From NCBI GenBank assembly GCA_964619955.1, contig CAZUJF010000024.1, positions 11,092-75,091 on the forward strand: a DNA stretch of 64,000 nucleotides, given 5' to 3'. This document shows positions 46,630 to 56,200 of the stretch, one piece after another (the stretch's first letter is position 1; each line of letters starts with the position of its first letter). Source of the stretch: JACQFK01 sp964619955. Its GTDB lineage: Bacteria > Planctomycetota > MHYJ01 > JACPRB01. The position numbers were made by a program, and so were the translations under genes. Below the pieces are notes generated by a model. That model did not search any database. It was not told the origin of the DNA and was given only the letters and a program-made list of their open reading frames with translations.

Positions 46630-49073
46630 GGGCTTGGCATGAGCAGGCGGTCCGCTTCCTGCTGGTCCATCGGAAAGCCGTTCTGCTCACGACCGCGCTG
46701 GTCTTCGCGCTCGGGATCGCGGGGTTGTTCCGACTCCGGATGGATTCGGACCTGGAGCATCTGCTGTCCAAGGACGATCCGACGCTGCAGCTGACGCGGC
46801 AGCTGCAGGGCGAACTGCGGACGAGCCGGACGCTGTTCCTCGTGCTCCGCGCGGGTTCCCCGGCGGATCTGGAGGCGGCCCTGCCGCCGCTGGTGGAGCG
46901 CCTGAGGGGATCCGCTCAGCTGGACCGGGTGACGGCCACGCGGATGGAATTCGCGGGACCGCGCTACGAGTGGCACCGGCAGGCGCCGCTGTATGCGCTG
47001 CCGGAGGAGACGCTGGAACGCCTGGAGGCCCGGCTGGCGGGGCCGGAGCGGCCGCGCGAGCTGGAGGCGGCCCGGCGCCGCGTGGCGGACGATCCGCTGG
47101 CCGGCAAGGAGATCGTGAAACGGGATCCGCTCGGGGTCCGCTGGATCTTCGACGAGGCGGGCGACCGGATGGCGCACCGTTTCCCGGCGCGGCTGAAAGC
47201 CGGCACGCCCTATCTGATCTTCCTGGATCCCGCCGTGGCCTTTCTTCGGATGATCGGGAAGGTGGACTCCTTCAATCTGGACTACACGAAGGATCTGCTG
47301 GTCGACATCCGGGGCCGGCTGAGGGACCTGCCCCCGGGCGTCTCGTTCGAGCTCATCGGCGGGTACGTCACGGCGGAGCACCAGGCGGGGAAGATGCGCG
47401 CGGACATGATCTTCCAGACGATCTCGTCGGCCGTCCTGGTCGCCCTCTTCCTGCACTGGTACACGCGCAGTCTCTGGATCCCCTTCTTCCTGCTCGTGCC
47501 GCTGGCGGTGGCGACCGTGGCGGGGCTTGCGCTCGGAGGCCTGGTCCTGGGGCCGATGACGCCGCTGGTGATCAGCGTCGCGGCCATCCTGATCGGGCAG
47601 GGGATCGATTTCCCGGTGCATTTTTTCGCACGGTTCCGGGCGGAGCGGCGCGACAAGGACCGGGACGCCGCCATCTGCGAGGCGCAGCTCTCGCTCGGCC
47701 GCCCCTTTCTCGGCGCGGCGGGCACCACCGTGGCGGCCTTCTTCGCCCTGGTGGCGAGCGAGTTTCCCGGATTCCGGCAGTTCGGCATGGTCCTCTTCAT
47801 CGGCTTCACGGCCTGCCTGATCGCCGCGCTGACGGTCTTTCCCGTGCTGCTGATGACGGTGGATCGCTGGGTGGGCGGAGGCGCCGCCGCGGCCCGCGAC
47901 TTCATGCCGCGCCTGGTGCGCTGGACGCACGGGCTGCAGTCCGGCCGGGGCCGATGGATCGCGACGGCCGTGATCGTCGCGGCCGGCCTGGCGTCCTGGG
48001 GAGGACTGCTCGCGGGGAAGGTGAAGGTGGATCTGGATCTGCGGCGGAGCATGCCCCCCGGGGACCCCAGCCTGGAGGGGTTCGCCCGGCTGGAGCGGCA
48101 GCTGGGGGTCTCGCTGATCCCCATCTTCGTGCTGGTGGACGAGTCCGACACCCTCGAGGAGGTCCGCGGGAAACTCACCCGCCTGAAAGCCGCCGGGTTG
48201 ATCGGGGCCTCGGACGGCCCCCAGGACTATTTCGCCTCGCCGGCCGAGCAGGCCCGTGCGGACCTGTTCCATCGGCGGACGAAGGGCTGGGTGGAGGGGA
48301 CGCTGAAGGACCTCGGGGCGCTGGGATTCCGGCCGGATCCGTTCCGGAAGGGGCTCGAGGAGTTGAAGGAGCTGCTGGAGAAGCCGGCGCCGCCCCCGGA
48401 GGCGCTGGAGCGCCCCGAATTCGGCCCCCTGAAGAATGCCGCCTATTATTCCGAAGGCGGCGTCCGGCGCAGGGTCCTGACGGTGTTTCCGAGACGCTCG
48501 CTCTGGTTTCCCGAGGATCGCCGCGACTTCGATGCGGCGGCGCGGAAGGAGCTCGGCGCCGGCGCCCGCTTCTTCAGCGCCTTCCATCTCCCGGACCACT
48601 ATGCCCGGCTGCTGATGGCGGACCTGAGCCGCGTGGCGGGGCTGACGGCGGCGGGGGTGATCCTGATCATGCTGCTGGTGGTGGGGTCGCTGGCGGACGG
48701 CCTCCGGGCCCTCGTCCCGGTCTTCCTGACGACCGGGTTCGTCTTCGGGCTTTGCGCGCTGACGGGCGGCGCGGTGAACCTGATGAACGTGGTCGCCTTC
48801 CCCCTGATCGTGGGGATCGGCGTGGACGGCGGCATCCACCTGATCTGCCGCTACCGGCAGGACGGCCGCCGGGATCCCGCCGGGGCGATCCTCGAGACGG
48901 GGCCGGGCATCTGGGGTTCGATCGCGACGACGCTGATCGGATTCGGCTCGATCGCCACGTCGGGGGTCCCCGGACTGGCGTCCATGGGCCTGCTGGTGGG
49001 GGCGGGCTCGGTGGCGTCGCTGCTCTCCACGCTGATCGTGCTGCCGACGCTGCTCCCGCGGCGGCGGGATTGA
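46626..49073 (+). CDS. MMPL/RND-family exporter
   Basis: 815 aa with about twelve membrane helices in two six-helix sets: helix 1 at residues 15-35, a large periplasmic domain to about 255, helices 2-6 to about 430, a second periplasmic loop to about 660, and helices 8-12 to 812. GQGIDFPVHFFARFR and GIGVDGGIHLICRYRQ are the paired G-x-x-x-D motifs of proton-driven MMPL transporters. It probably exports the lipid or polyene product with the adjacent lipoprotein and LolA-like protein. Confidence 0.88.
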   Translation: MRAWHEQAVRFLLVHRKAVLLTTALVFALGIAGLFRLRMDSDLEHLLSKDDPTLQLTRQLQGELRTSRTLFLVLRAGSPADLEAALPPLVERLRGSAQLDRVTATRMEFAGPRYEWHRQAPLYALPEETLERLEARLAGPERPRELEAARRRVADDPLAGKEIVKRDPLGVRWIFDEAGDRMAHRFPARLKAGTPYLIFLDPAVAFLRMIGKVDSFNLDYTKDLLVDIRGRLRDLPPGVSFELIGGYVTAEHQAGKMRADMIFQTISSAVLVALFLHWYTRSLWIPFFLLVPLAVATVAGLALGGLVLGPMTPLVISVAAILIGQGIDFPVHFFARFRAERRDKDRDAAICEAQLSLGRPFLGAAGTTVAAFFALVASEFPGFRQFGMVLFIGFTACLIAALTVFPVLLMTVDRWVGGGAAAARDFMPRLVRWTHGLQSGRGRWIATAVIVAAGLASWGGLLAGKVKVDLDLRRSMPPGDPSLEGFARLERQLGVSLIPIFVLVDESDTLEEVRGKLTRLKAAGLIGASDGPQDYFASPAEQARADLFHRRTKGWVEGTLKDLGALGFRPDPFRKGLEELKELLEKPAPPPEALERPEFGPLKNAAYYSEGGVRRRVLTVFPRRSLWFPEDRRDFDAAARKELGAGARFFSAFHLPDHYARLLMADLSRVAGLTAAGVILIMLLVVGSLADGLRALVPVFLTTGFVFGLCALTGGAVNLMNVVAFPLIVGIGVDGGIHLICRYRQDGRRDPAGAILETGPGIWGSIATTLIGFGSIATSGVPGLASMGLLVGAGSVASLLSTLIVLPTLLPRRRD

Positions 49074-49099
49074 CGATTCCGGCGGAGGACTTCCGTCGT

Positions 49100-49105
49100 T
49101 ATACT
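49100..49105 (+). promoter_or_regulatory. -10-like TATACT before lolA-like gene
   Basis: TATACT ends 8 bases before the ATG at 49114; an internal promoter giving a leader of about 2 bases. Confidence 0.4.
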
Positions 49106-49113
49106 TCCGGCGT

Positions 49114-49776
49114 ATGTTGCTCAGCCTCCTTTGCGGAGCCGTGCTGCTCCAGGACGCCCCGCCCGGGGACGAGGACGCCCGGGCGGCGCTGAAGAAGCTC
49201 GCGGAGCAGTTCCGCGAGGCCCGGACCCTCTCGGCCAAGGTCGGCCAGGAGCGCCGCACCGAGCTGCTGGACCAGCCGATCCGCTCCTCCGGCACGATGA
49301 TCTACCGCCGCGAGCCCGCCCGCCTGGTTTTCAGGATGAGCGAGCCGAAGCGGACGGAGATCCATCTCGACCGGACGTCCTACCAGGTGCACCGCCCCGA
49401 CGAGAAGCGGCTGGAGCGTTTCGAATTCGAGGACGAGGCCCTGTCGGGCCGCCTGCTGATGATCTTCGAGCCCAAGCCCGAGGAGCTCGGGAAGACCTTC
49501 CTGCCGACGACCGTCGCGAAGCGGGAGGGGGAGATCGACGTCCGCCTCGAGCCCCGGGACGAGAAGGTGCGGGGGCATCTGAAGAAACTCGTGCTGACCG
49601 TGGCGCTGCCCGGCGGGATGCTCCGCCGGATCGAATACGTGGACGGGGAGGGGGACGAGATCCGCTTCGACCTGGCCGAGGTCGCGGTGAATCCGGCCCT
49701 GGCGCCCGAATCGTTCGAGTTGAAGGTTCCCGAAGGGACCCGCGTGCTCCGGCACAAGGCGAAGGTGCCGAAGTAA
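49114..49776 (+). CDS. LolA-like outer-membrane lipoprotein carrier
   Basis: 220 aa. Short signal peptide (MLLSLLCGAVLLQDAPPG), then an unclosed beta-barrel pattern (LSAKVGQERRTELLDQPIRS, GTMIYRREPARLVFRMSEPK, SYQVHRPDEKRLERFEFEDE) typical of LolA/DUF2092-like periplasmic carriers. The family shuttles lipoproteins or lipids across the periplasm. Aryl-polyene clusters regularly include such a protein together with an MMPL exporter. Confidence 0.78.
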   Translation: MLLSLLCGAVLLQDAPPGDEDARAALKKLAEQFREARTLSAKVGQERRTELLDQPIRSSGTMIYRREPARLVFRMSEPKRTEIHLDRTSYQVHRPDEKRLERFEFEDEALSGRLLMIFEPKPEELGKTFLPTTVAKREGEIDVRLEPRDEKVRGHLKKLVLTVALPGGMLRRIEYVDGEGDEIRFDLAEVAVNPALAPESFELKVPEGTRVLRHKAKVPK

Positions 49777-49833
49777 ACGGCGAGCGGATCGTTGCACGCC
49801 CGGGTCAAATTCGCTACTCTTGGAAGCACACCC

Positions 49834-50106
49834 ATGGAAAATCAAGATTCCGCCCTCCGCGACCAGGTCAAGACGCTGATCGTCCAGTGCGCACGCTTGA
49901 AGATCAAGCCGTCCGAGATCAAGGACGACTGGCCCCTCTTCGACCGCGAGAACGGGATGGGGCTCGATTCGATCGACGTGCTGGAGCTCGTGGTGAACAT
50001 CGAGAAGACCTTTGGCGTGCAGATCCCGGACCGGGAAACGGGGCAGAAGGTGCTGCAGTCGGTGAATACCATCGTCGCGTTCGTGAAGTCCCCGGGCCAG
50101 AAGTGA
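49834..50106 (+). CDS. Acyl carrier protein
   Basis: 90 aa. Phosphopantetheine attachment site GMGLDSIDVLELV with Ser46, helix II as expected, preceded by PLFDREN. ATG 49834 was chosen over an in-frame ATG at 49792 because TACTCT at 49815-49820 would place the transcript start between them. The carrier for chain assembly in this cluster; the stop overlaps the GTG of the acyltransferase. Confidence 0.92.
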   Translation: MENQDSALRDQVKTLIVQCARLKIKPSEIKDDWPLFDRENGMGLDSIDVLELVVNIEKTFGVQIPDRETGQKVLQSVNTIVAFVKSPGQK

Positions 50107-51029
50107 GGAACGAGGCGCTCTGGCAGCACTCCCGGCATTTCCTGAACATCCGGCCCGCGTATGCGCTCGGTCAGATGCTGCTCGAGAATTTCCCCCTGCA
50201 GGTGGGTTATCTGGCCGCCTGGCTGGTCGCGACGATCGCCCAGGCCTTCAGCCCGAGGGAGCGGGTGGGGCTTTCCGAAAACCTGAGGCAGGCGCTGGCG
50301 CATCTGGAGCCGGGGCTCGGCGTCGAGGCGCGGGAGGCCCGGGTCCGGAAATTGAGCCGGGAGGTGTTCCTGAACCGGGGGCGCTGGTTCCTGGATCTCA
50401 ATCTTCTGGCGGGGCGGCGCAGCATCCGGGACCTCTTCCGGTACACGGTGCAGGGCGACTGGGACCGCCTGCGTGAACGCGTCAAATCCGGACGCGGCGC
50501 GATCCTGGCCTCCGCGCATCTGGGGAACTGGCACGGAGGCGGGGTCCTGGTGGCCCGGCACGGGGTTCCGGTGCGTGCGGTGATGTACCGGAATCATGCG
50601 GGCGATGCGATGGATCTCGGCGTGGCGCGGCGCGGAAACGTGAGCCAGGCCTGGATCGACGGCGATCCGTTCACGATGGTGGAACTGGTGCGCTCCCTTC
50701 GTCGAGGGGAGGTTCTGGCGATGCTGGCGGACAACCCCTGGGACAGCCGCTCGATCGAGCTTCCGTTCTTCGGACGACCGGCGCGTTTTCCGGTGGGGCC
50801 GGTGAAGCTGGCGCGGCTGGCGGGCGTTCCGATCTTTCCGGCCTTCTGCACCTGGGTGCGTCCCCGCGAGTATGAGGCGGCGATCTGCGATCCGATCGAG
50901 GTGGGGGGCGGCGACCCGGACGCGGCGGACCGGGAGGCCCTGGGCTCCCTGGTGAAGGTGATGCAGGAGTTCATCGGCCGCAACCTGCCCGTCTGGTTCA
51001 ACTTCGAATCCGCCTGGGGGCACGCATGA
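50103..51029 (+). CDS. LpxL/HtrB-like acyltransferase
   Basis: 308 aa, GTG start (GTGA overlap). Catalytic H-x4-type block SAHLGNWHGGGV near residues 137-148 and the substrate motif LADNPWDSRSIELPFFGRPA near 208-227 mark the lysophospholipid/lipid A acyltransferase family. It would move the finished acyl chain from ACP to a glycerol- or lipid-type acceptor at the inner membrane, the role given to the equivalent gene of aryl-polyene clusters. Confidence 0.82.
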   Translation: MRNEALWQHSRHFLNIRPAYALGQMLLENFPLQVGYLAAWLVATIAQAFSPRERVGLSENLRQALAHLEPGLGVEAREARVRKLSREVFLNRGRWFLDLNLLAGRRSIRDLFRYTVQGDWDRLRERVKSGRGAILASAHLGNWHGGGVLVARHGVPVRAVMYRNHAGDAMDLGVARRGNVSQAWIDGDPFTMVELVRSLRRGEVLAMLADNPWDSRSIELPFFGRPARFPVGPVKLARLAGVPIFPAFCTWVRPREYEAAICDPIEVGGGDPDAADREALGSLVKVMQEFIGRNLPVWFNFESAWGHA

Positions 51030-52261
51030 GCGTCGGGCGGCGCCGGGTCGTGGTGACCGGCATGGCGTACGTGACGGCCCTGGGTTTCGGCCCGGAGGAG
51101 CACGAGGCGGCGCTCCGCGCGGGCCGTTCGGCGATGCGGGCGATCTCGCGTTTCGACACCGCGGGGTTCCGCACGGGGCAGGGCGCCGAGGTGGACGAGG
51201 GCCGGCTCGAGCGGGAACTCCGGCGGCTGGGGGCGGGCGCGCGCGCGCTCCGGCGGCTGGGCGTGGACACCCGGATGCTGGCCTGGGCGCTGGCCTCCTC
51301 GCTGCGCGAATCGGGGCTTGAGCCGGCGGGTCCGCTGCCGGCGGTGCTGGGCACCACGCTGGAGGGGTTCTGGCAGGGGGAGCAATGGTACGCGCAGGTG
51401 CTGAAGCGCGGCGGCGCGAAGGCGCGCCCCCACCGCCTGCTGACCTTCATCGCGGGGAGCCAGGTGTCGGCGGTGTCGGAACTGCTGGGCGTTTCCCTGG
51501 ATCCCATGGTGGTCTCCAACGCCTGCGCGACGGGGGTGAGCGCGATCGGGCGGCTCTTCCGCCGGATCCGCTCGGGGGCCTGCGAGGCGGGCGTCGCCGG
51601 CGGCTACGACACGCTGACCCGTTTCATCCAGCTGGGCTTCGACTCGCTGGGCGCCCTGACGCCGCGCCGCTGCGCGCCTTTCGACAAGAACCGGAGCGGG
51701 TTCTTCATCGGCGACGCGGCGGCGATGCTCGTGATGGAGGATCTCGAGGCCGCGCGGCGCCGCGGGGCGCGGATCGTCGGGGAGATCCTGGGCTACGGAG
51801 AGTCGCTCGACGCGCACCATGCGACCCATCCGGAGCCCGAGGGCCGCGGGATCGCCCGCGCGATCCGGCAGGCGCTGGCCGAGGGGGGCGTGGCGCCGGA
51901 GGGCGTCGATTACATCAACGCGCACGGCACCGCCACGCCGGCCAACGATGCGGCGGAAGCGAAGGGCATCCTGGCGGCGCTGGGCGAGGCGGCGGGCCGC
52001 GCGGTCGCGGTGAGTTCCACGAAGGCGCTCGTGGGCCACACGCTCGGCGCGGCGGGGGCGCTCGAACAATGCTTCTGCCTGCTGGCCCTGCAGAAGGGAT
52101 TCCTGCCGGTGCAGGCGCATCTGGAGACGCCCGATCCCGCGTGCCCGTTGAAGTTCGTGACCTCGCCCGAGGGGCGGCCCCGCACGGCGCTCAATAATTC
52201 CCTGGGCTTCGGCGGAGCGAACGGCTCCCTCCTGTGCAGGGGTTGGGAGGCGGGGGCATGA
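51026..52261 (+). CDS. Beta-ketoacyl-ACP synthase (FabF/type II PKS-like)
   Basis: 411 aa thiolase-fold enzyme with the whole triad: Cys167 in SNACATGVSAIG, His300 in NAHGTATPANDAAE, His338 in STKALVGHTLGAAGA. It condenses malonyl-ACP with the growing chain. Start overlaps the acyltransferase stop; stop overlaps the second, defective ketosynthase, so the two are likely made in equal amounts as a KS/chain-length-factor-like pair. Confidence 0.92.
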   Translation: MSVGRRRVVVTGMAYVTALGFGPEEHEAALRAGRSAMRAISRFDTAGFRTGQGAEVDEGRLERELRRLGAGARALRRLGVDTRMLAWALASSLRESGLEPAGPLPAVLGTTLEGFWQGEQWYAQVLKRGGAKARPHRLLTFIAGSQVSAVSELLGVSLDPMVVSNACATGVSAIGRLFRRIRSGACEAGVAGGYDTLTRFIQLGFDSLGALTPRRCAPFDKNRSGFFIGDAAAMLVMEDLEAARRRGARIVGEILGYGESLDAHHATHPEPEGRGIARAIRQALAEGGVAPEGVDYINAHGTATPANDAAEAKGILAALGEAAGRAVAVSSTKALVGHTLGAAGALEQCFCLLALQKGFLPVQAHLETPDPACPLKFVTSPEGRPRTALNNSLGFGGANGSLLCRGWEAGA

Positions 52262-53229
52262 ACGGACCGCGGGTGGGTCCCTTTCGGCTGCTCACGGTGG
52301 CCGGCGGGCTGCGCGAACTGCTGGACGGGACGACCGGGGCGCCGGGGGACTGGGATGAGCGCCTGCCGAAGCCGAACAGCCTCCGGCGCGCCTCCGAGGA
52401 ATCGAAGATCGCCGTGCTTGCGACCCATGAGCTGTTGAAATCCGCGGGCGCGGCGGTCACGGAGCGGACGGGGATCTACGTGGGGCAGCAGCAGGTGTCG
52501 CTGGAGTACTGCCAGCAGTTCATCCTCCAGTCCTACAAGGACGGGCCCCGCGCGGCCAGCCCGATGCTCTTTGCGGATTCGGTGGCCAACAGCATCGCGA
52601 CGCACCTGTCCCTCACGCTCGGCTTCCGCTGTTCGGCCCAGACGTTCGTCGGGACGCGGGTGGCGGGGATCCAGGCCGCCCTGGCGGCGCTGGAGGACCT
52701 CGAGTACGGCGCGATCGACCAGGCCCTGGTGGTGGTGATGGGCACCGGGACCCTGCTGACCCGGGACGGCTACCATGCGATCTATTCGCCGAGTTTGAGG
52801 GGCCGGAACCTGCCGGAACTCCCCCTGCTTCGGGGGGCCGCGGCATTCCTGCTTCGCCGGGAGGGGGAAGGTCTCCCGCGGCTGCTGGGGGGCGGCCTGC
52901 GCTGCGACGGATCGCGGGCGGCTTTGCAGGCGCTGTCGGGCTTGCGTGAGGCGGCGCTGCCGAAGCTGCCCCCGGGGGCCCGGACGCTGGAATCCGTATT
53001 CCGCCTCGTGGAGAAGCGGGATCGGTCGCTGCTGCGGTCGGTCGGGATCGTTCCGGTGGAAGAGGGGCCGGTGCTTCCGGAATCCTTCGCGCTGGATCCC
53101 TTCCTCCGGCTGTTGCTGGACTCCGCCCGGAATCCCGGGCCTGCCGCCCGAGTGGCCTGGTGTCTCGGCGAGGAGGGGACGGCGGCCTGGCTGGCCTTCG
53201 ACGGCCCCCTGGTTTCGTCCGGTCTTTGA
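52258..53229 (+). CDS. Degenerate ketosynthase, chain-length-factor-like
   Basis: 323 aa, shorter than usual partners (about 360-410). The N-terminal thiolase half is clear (SEESKIAVLATHELLKSAGA, TGIYVGQQQVSLEYCQQF), but the nucleophile region reads A-Q-T-F-V-G-T-R-V-A-G-I-Q with no Cys, and neither H-G-T nor K-x-x-x-G-H motifs are found. Probably a catalytically inert dimer partner of the upstream KS that shapes chain length. Last gene of the cluster. Confidence 0.75.
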   Translation: MNGPRVGPFRLLTVAGGLRELLDGTTGAPGDWDERLPKPNSLRRASEESKIAVLATHELLKSAGAAVTERTGIYVGQQQVSLEYCQQFILQSYKDGPRAASPMLFADSVANSIATHLSLTLGFRCSAQTFVGTRVAGIQAALAALEDLEYGAIDQALVVVMGTGTLLTRDGYHAIYSPSLRGRNLPELPLLRGAAAFLLRREGEGLPRLLGGGLRCDGSRAALQALSGLREAALPKLPPGARTLESVFRLVEKRDRSLLRSVGIVPVEEGPVLPESFALDPFLRLLLDSARNPGPAARVAWCLGEEGTAAWLAFDGPLVSSGL

Positions 53230-53286
53230 CGTTGCAACGCCGGCCGTTTTGACCTATTTTAACCCCCAGTCCCTCCTTGGGACGCC

Positions 53287-56200
53287 ATGGACGACAAGAC
53301 CGTTCCCATCCCGAGCGCCGACACGCTGCAGCTGATGTGCCCCACGTGCGGGGCGCGATACAGCCTGCCCAAGTACGTCGAAGGGCAGAAGTACGGCTGC
53401 AAGCGGTGCAGCGCCTCCCTCATGTTCGGCAAGTTCGCGCTGCTGGCGGAACTCGGCCGGGGCGGCTTCGGCGTCGTGTACAAGGCCTGGCAGGCGGATC
53501 TCCAGCGGGTGGTCGCGCTGAAATTCCTGCACGCCGAGAACGACGAGTCGGGCGAACGCTTCCTCCGGGAGGCCCGGATCGCCGCGAACCTGAACCACCC
53601 CAACATCACCGCGATCTACGAGGTCGGCCACGCGGAGGGGAAGCTCTACATCGCGATGCAGTTCGTCGACGGCATGGGCGCGAACAAGGCCACGTTCTCC
53701 CTGCGCGACGCCGTCATGGTGATGCGCGACACCGCGCTGGCCGTGGACTACGCGCACGCCCGCGACATCATCCACCGGGACATCAAGCCCCACAACATCA
53801 TGGTGACGCAGGAGCGGAGCGGGACGTCGCCCTCGGAGACGAGCCGCCGCACCTTCGTGATGGATTTCGGCCTCGCCCGGTCGGTGAGCAAGGGGTCGAC
53901 GCTCACGGTCGAGGGGCAGGTCATGGGCACGCCGGCCTACATGTCGCCGGAACAGGCCGAGGGGAAGACCTGCGACGTCCGGAGCGACGTCTACTCCCTG
54001 GGGTCCACCCTGTACGCGCTCGTGGCGCGGCGCGCGCCGTTCGAGGCGCAGACGCCGGTCCAGGTCCTCATGCAGGTGACCCGGGGGCAGTTCACGCCGC
54101 CCTCGGAGGTCAACAAGGAAGTCGACCGCAACCTGGAGGCGATCATCCTCAAGGCGATGGCGCTCGATCCCGCGCAGCGTTATCCCACGGCGGCGCGCAT
54201 GGCCGCGGATCTGACGAACTGGCTGGCGGGCGGGGTCACGGACGCCGGCCCGACGGTGCACCTCAACATTCCCGGCAAGAGCGCGCCGGCAGGGACGGGG
54301 TCGAAGCGAGGCCTGGCGGTGGCGCTGGGCGTGCTCCTGGTTCTGGCGGGCGCCGGCGGCCTGGCCTGGACGCTGCTGCCCCGGCCGAAAACCGAGACGG
54401 CGGGAACGGGCGGCAGGACCGATGCGAAGGACCCTTCCAAGACCGGCCCCCCGGTCGTGCCGCCGGGCGGGGCGCCGGATCCTGTCCCAAATAATCCGGT
54501 ACTACCCGCGGCGCCTGCCGTACTGCTCTTCGTGAAAACGGATCCTTCGGGCGCGGTGGTGCGGATCGGCAACCGGGAGTGGAACACGCCCGTGGCGCTC
54601 ACGGACCGCGATCTGCCGGCCGGCCCGCACGAACTGGAGTTGTCCCGGGAAGGGTACAAGATCCTCAAGGAGAAGGTGGTCTTGAAGCCCGGCCCTTCGC
54701 CCTTCCTGCTGGAACGCAAACTGGAACGCGAAGCCCGGGTGGTGGCGTTCGTCGTGGACTCCGAGCCGAGGGGCGCGAAGGTCTTCGTCAACGGGGGGGA
54801 CACCGGCGGCCGGACTCCCCACAGCCTTTACCGGGACGAACTTACGGGCGGCTTCGTCCAGGTCGAACTGGAACTGGACGGGTTTTTCCCCGCGAAGCGG
54901 AGCGTCGATACGGCGGGCGGCCGACAGGACATCAAGATCCCCCTCGAGGCCAAGACGGGGGCGTTCACGCTGCGCGGGGCGGCCGCGCGCGCGACCGTCT
55001 ACCTCTTCAGCCTGCCGGCGAGCGTGCGGAACCCCCGTTCGCTGACGGGCCTGTGGACGGAGAATCCCGATCTTCTGGAGCAGCATCTGACCCAGCTGGA
55101 TCCGGCGGACGTGCCGATGGCGGTCTCGAGGCTCAAGGAGCTGTCGGGCCGCGGGGACGCGAAGCTTCGCGAGCGCGCGGCCCGCCTGGCGGGGACGGTG
55201 CCCGCGGCGGTCCAGGCTTCGCCGGAGCGCCAGCTGAGCGCGGACGGGACGGGTGCGGCCCGGATCGAGAAGGCGTGGATCGCCCGTCGCTACCGGGTTT
55301 TTGCGACGTCGGCGCGCACGCTGGACTTCCTTTCCGACGAGTTGGAGCCGCGCTTCCGGGACGAGGTCCCGATCCGCGCGGAGATGGTGTCGCTGGGGAT
55401 CCTGAGCGCCCAGGCCGTGAGGCCGTCCACCGGGCAGTTCCGCGTGTTCCAGGCGGACGGCGCCGCGCTCGGGCAGATCGCGCCGGGAGGCGCGCCGCTG
55501 AAGGTCCCCTCGGGAACGGTCACGCTGAAGTATCAGGCGCCCGCCGGGGAGGCGCTGCTGCGGGAATTCGTCCTCTCGATCAAGCTGGACGAGCGCTTCG
55601 ATCTCGGCGGGAACCTCCACCAGTATTCGGGCGAGGCCTTCGAGAAGGAGGGCCGCACGCTGGAAGCGGCGCGCTGCTTCGCGAAGGTGCTGGAGGAGGG
55701 GACGTTCCCGTCCTCGGAGCAGGCCGAACGCGGGCGGCTTCCGGACCGGATCCGGGCGCTGTACCGGCTCTGGGTGGACGCCCAGGTCAGGCAGGGGCGT
55801 CCGGCCGGCGGCGACCCCGCGGAGAAGCTGGAACAGCTCAGGGAAAGAGCTCCTGCGGAGGTCTCGACGGGGGCCATCGCGCTCTATGCGGGCGAGCCTT
55901 CGGTGAAGGGCGGCGCGGCGGTTCTGGCGGCGCTTGCGGAAGCGAAGTTGAAGCGGCCGTACGAGTCGATGGAATGGATCGAGCGCGCGCTGGAAGTCCG
56001 GGCGGATCCGGCCGAGGCGCTGTCGCAGCTGGCGTCGGTCCACGCCCGTCATCCCGGCCTCACCGCCCGTTATGAATCCGCCCTCCGTGCGGCGGAACTG
56101 CTTCGAACGAAACCTCTTGTGACGAAGCCTCCTGAACCGAAGCCCGTCGACCCGAAACCCGTCGAGCCGAAACCCGCGAAGGCGGGCTTTCTCGGATTGA

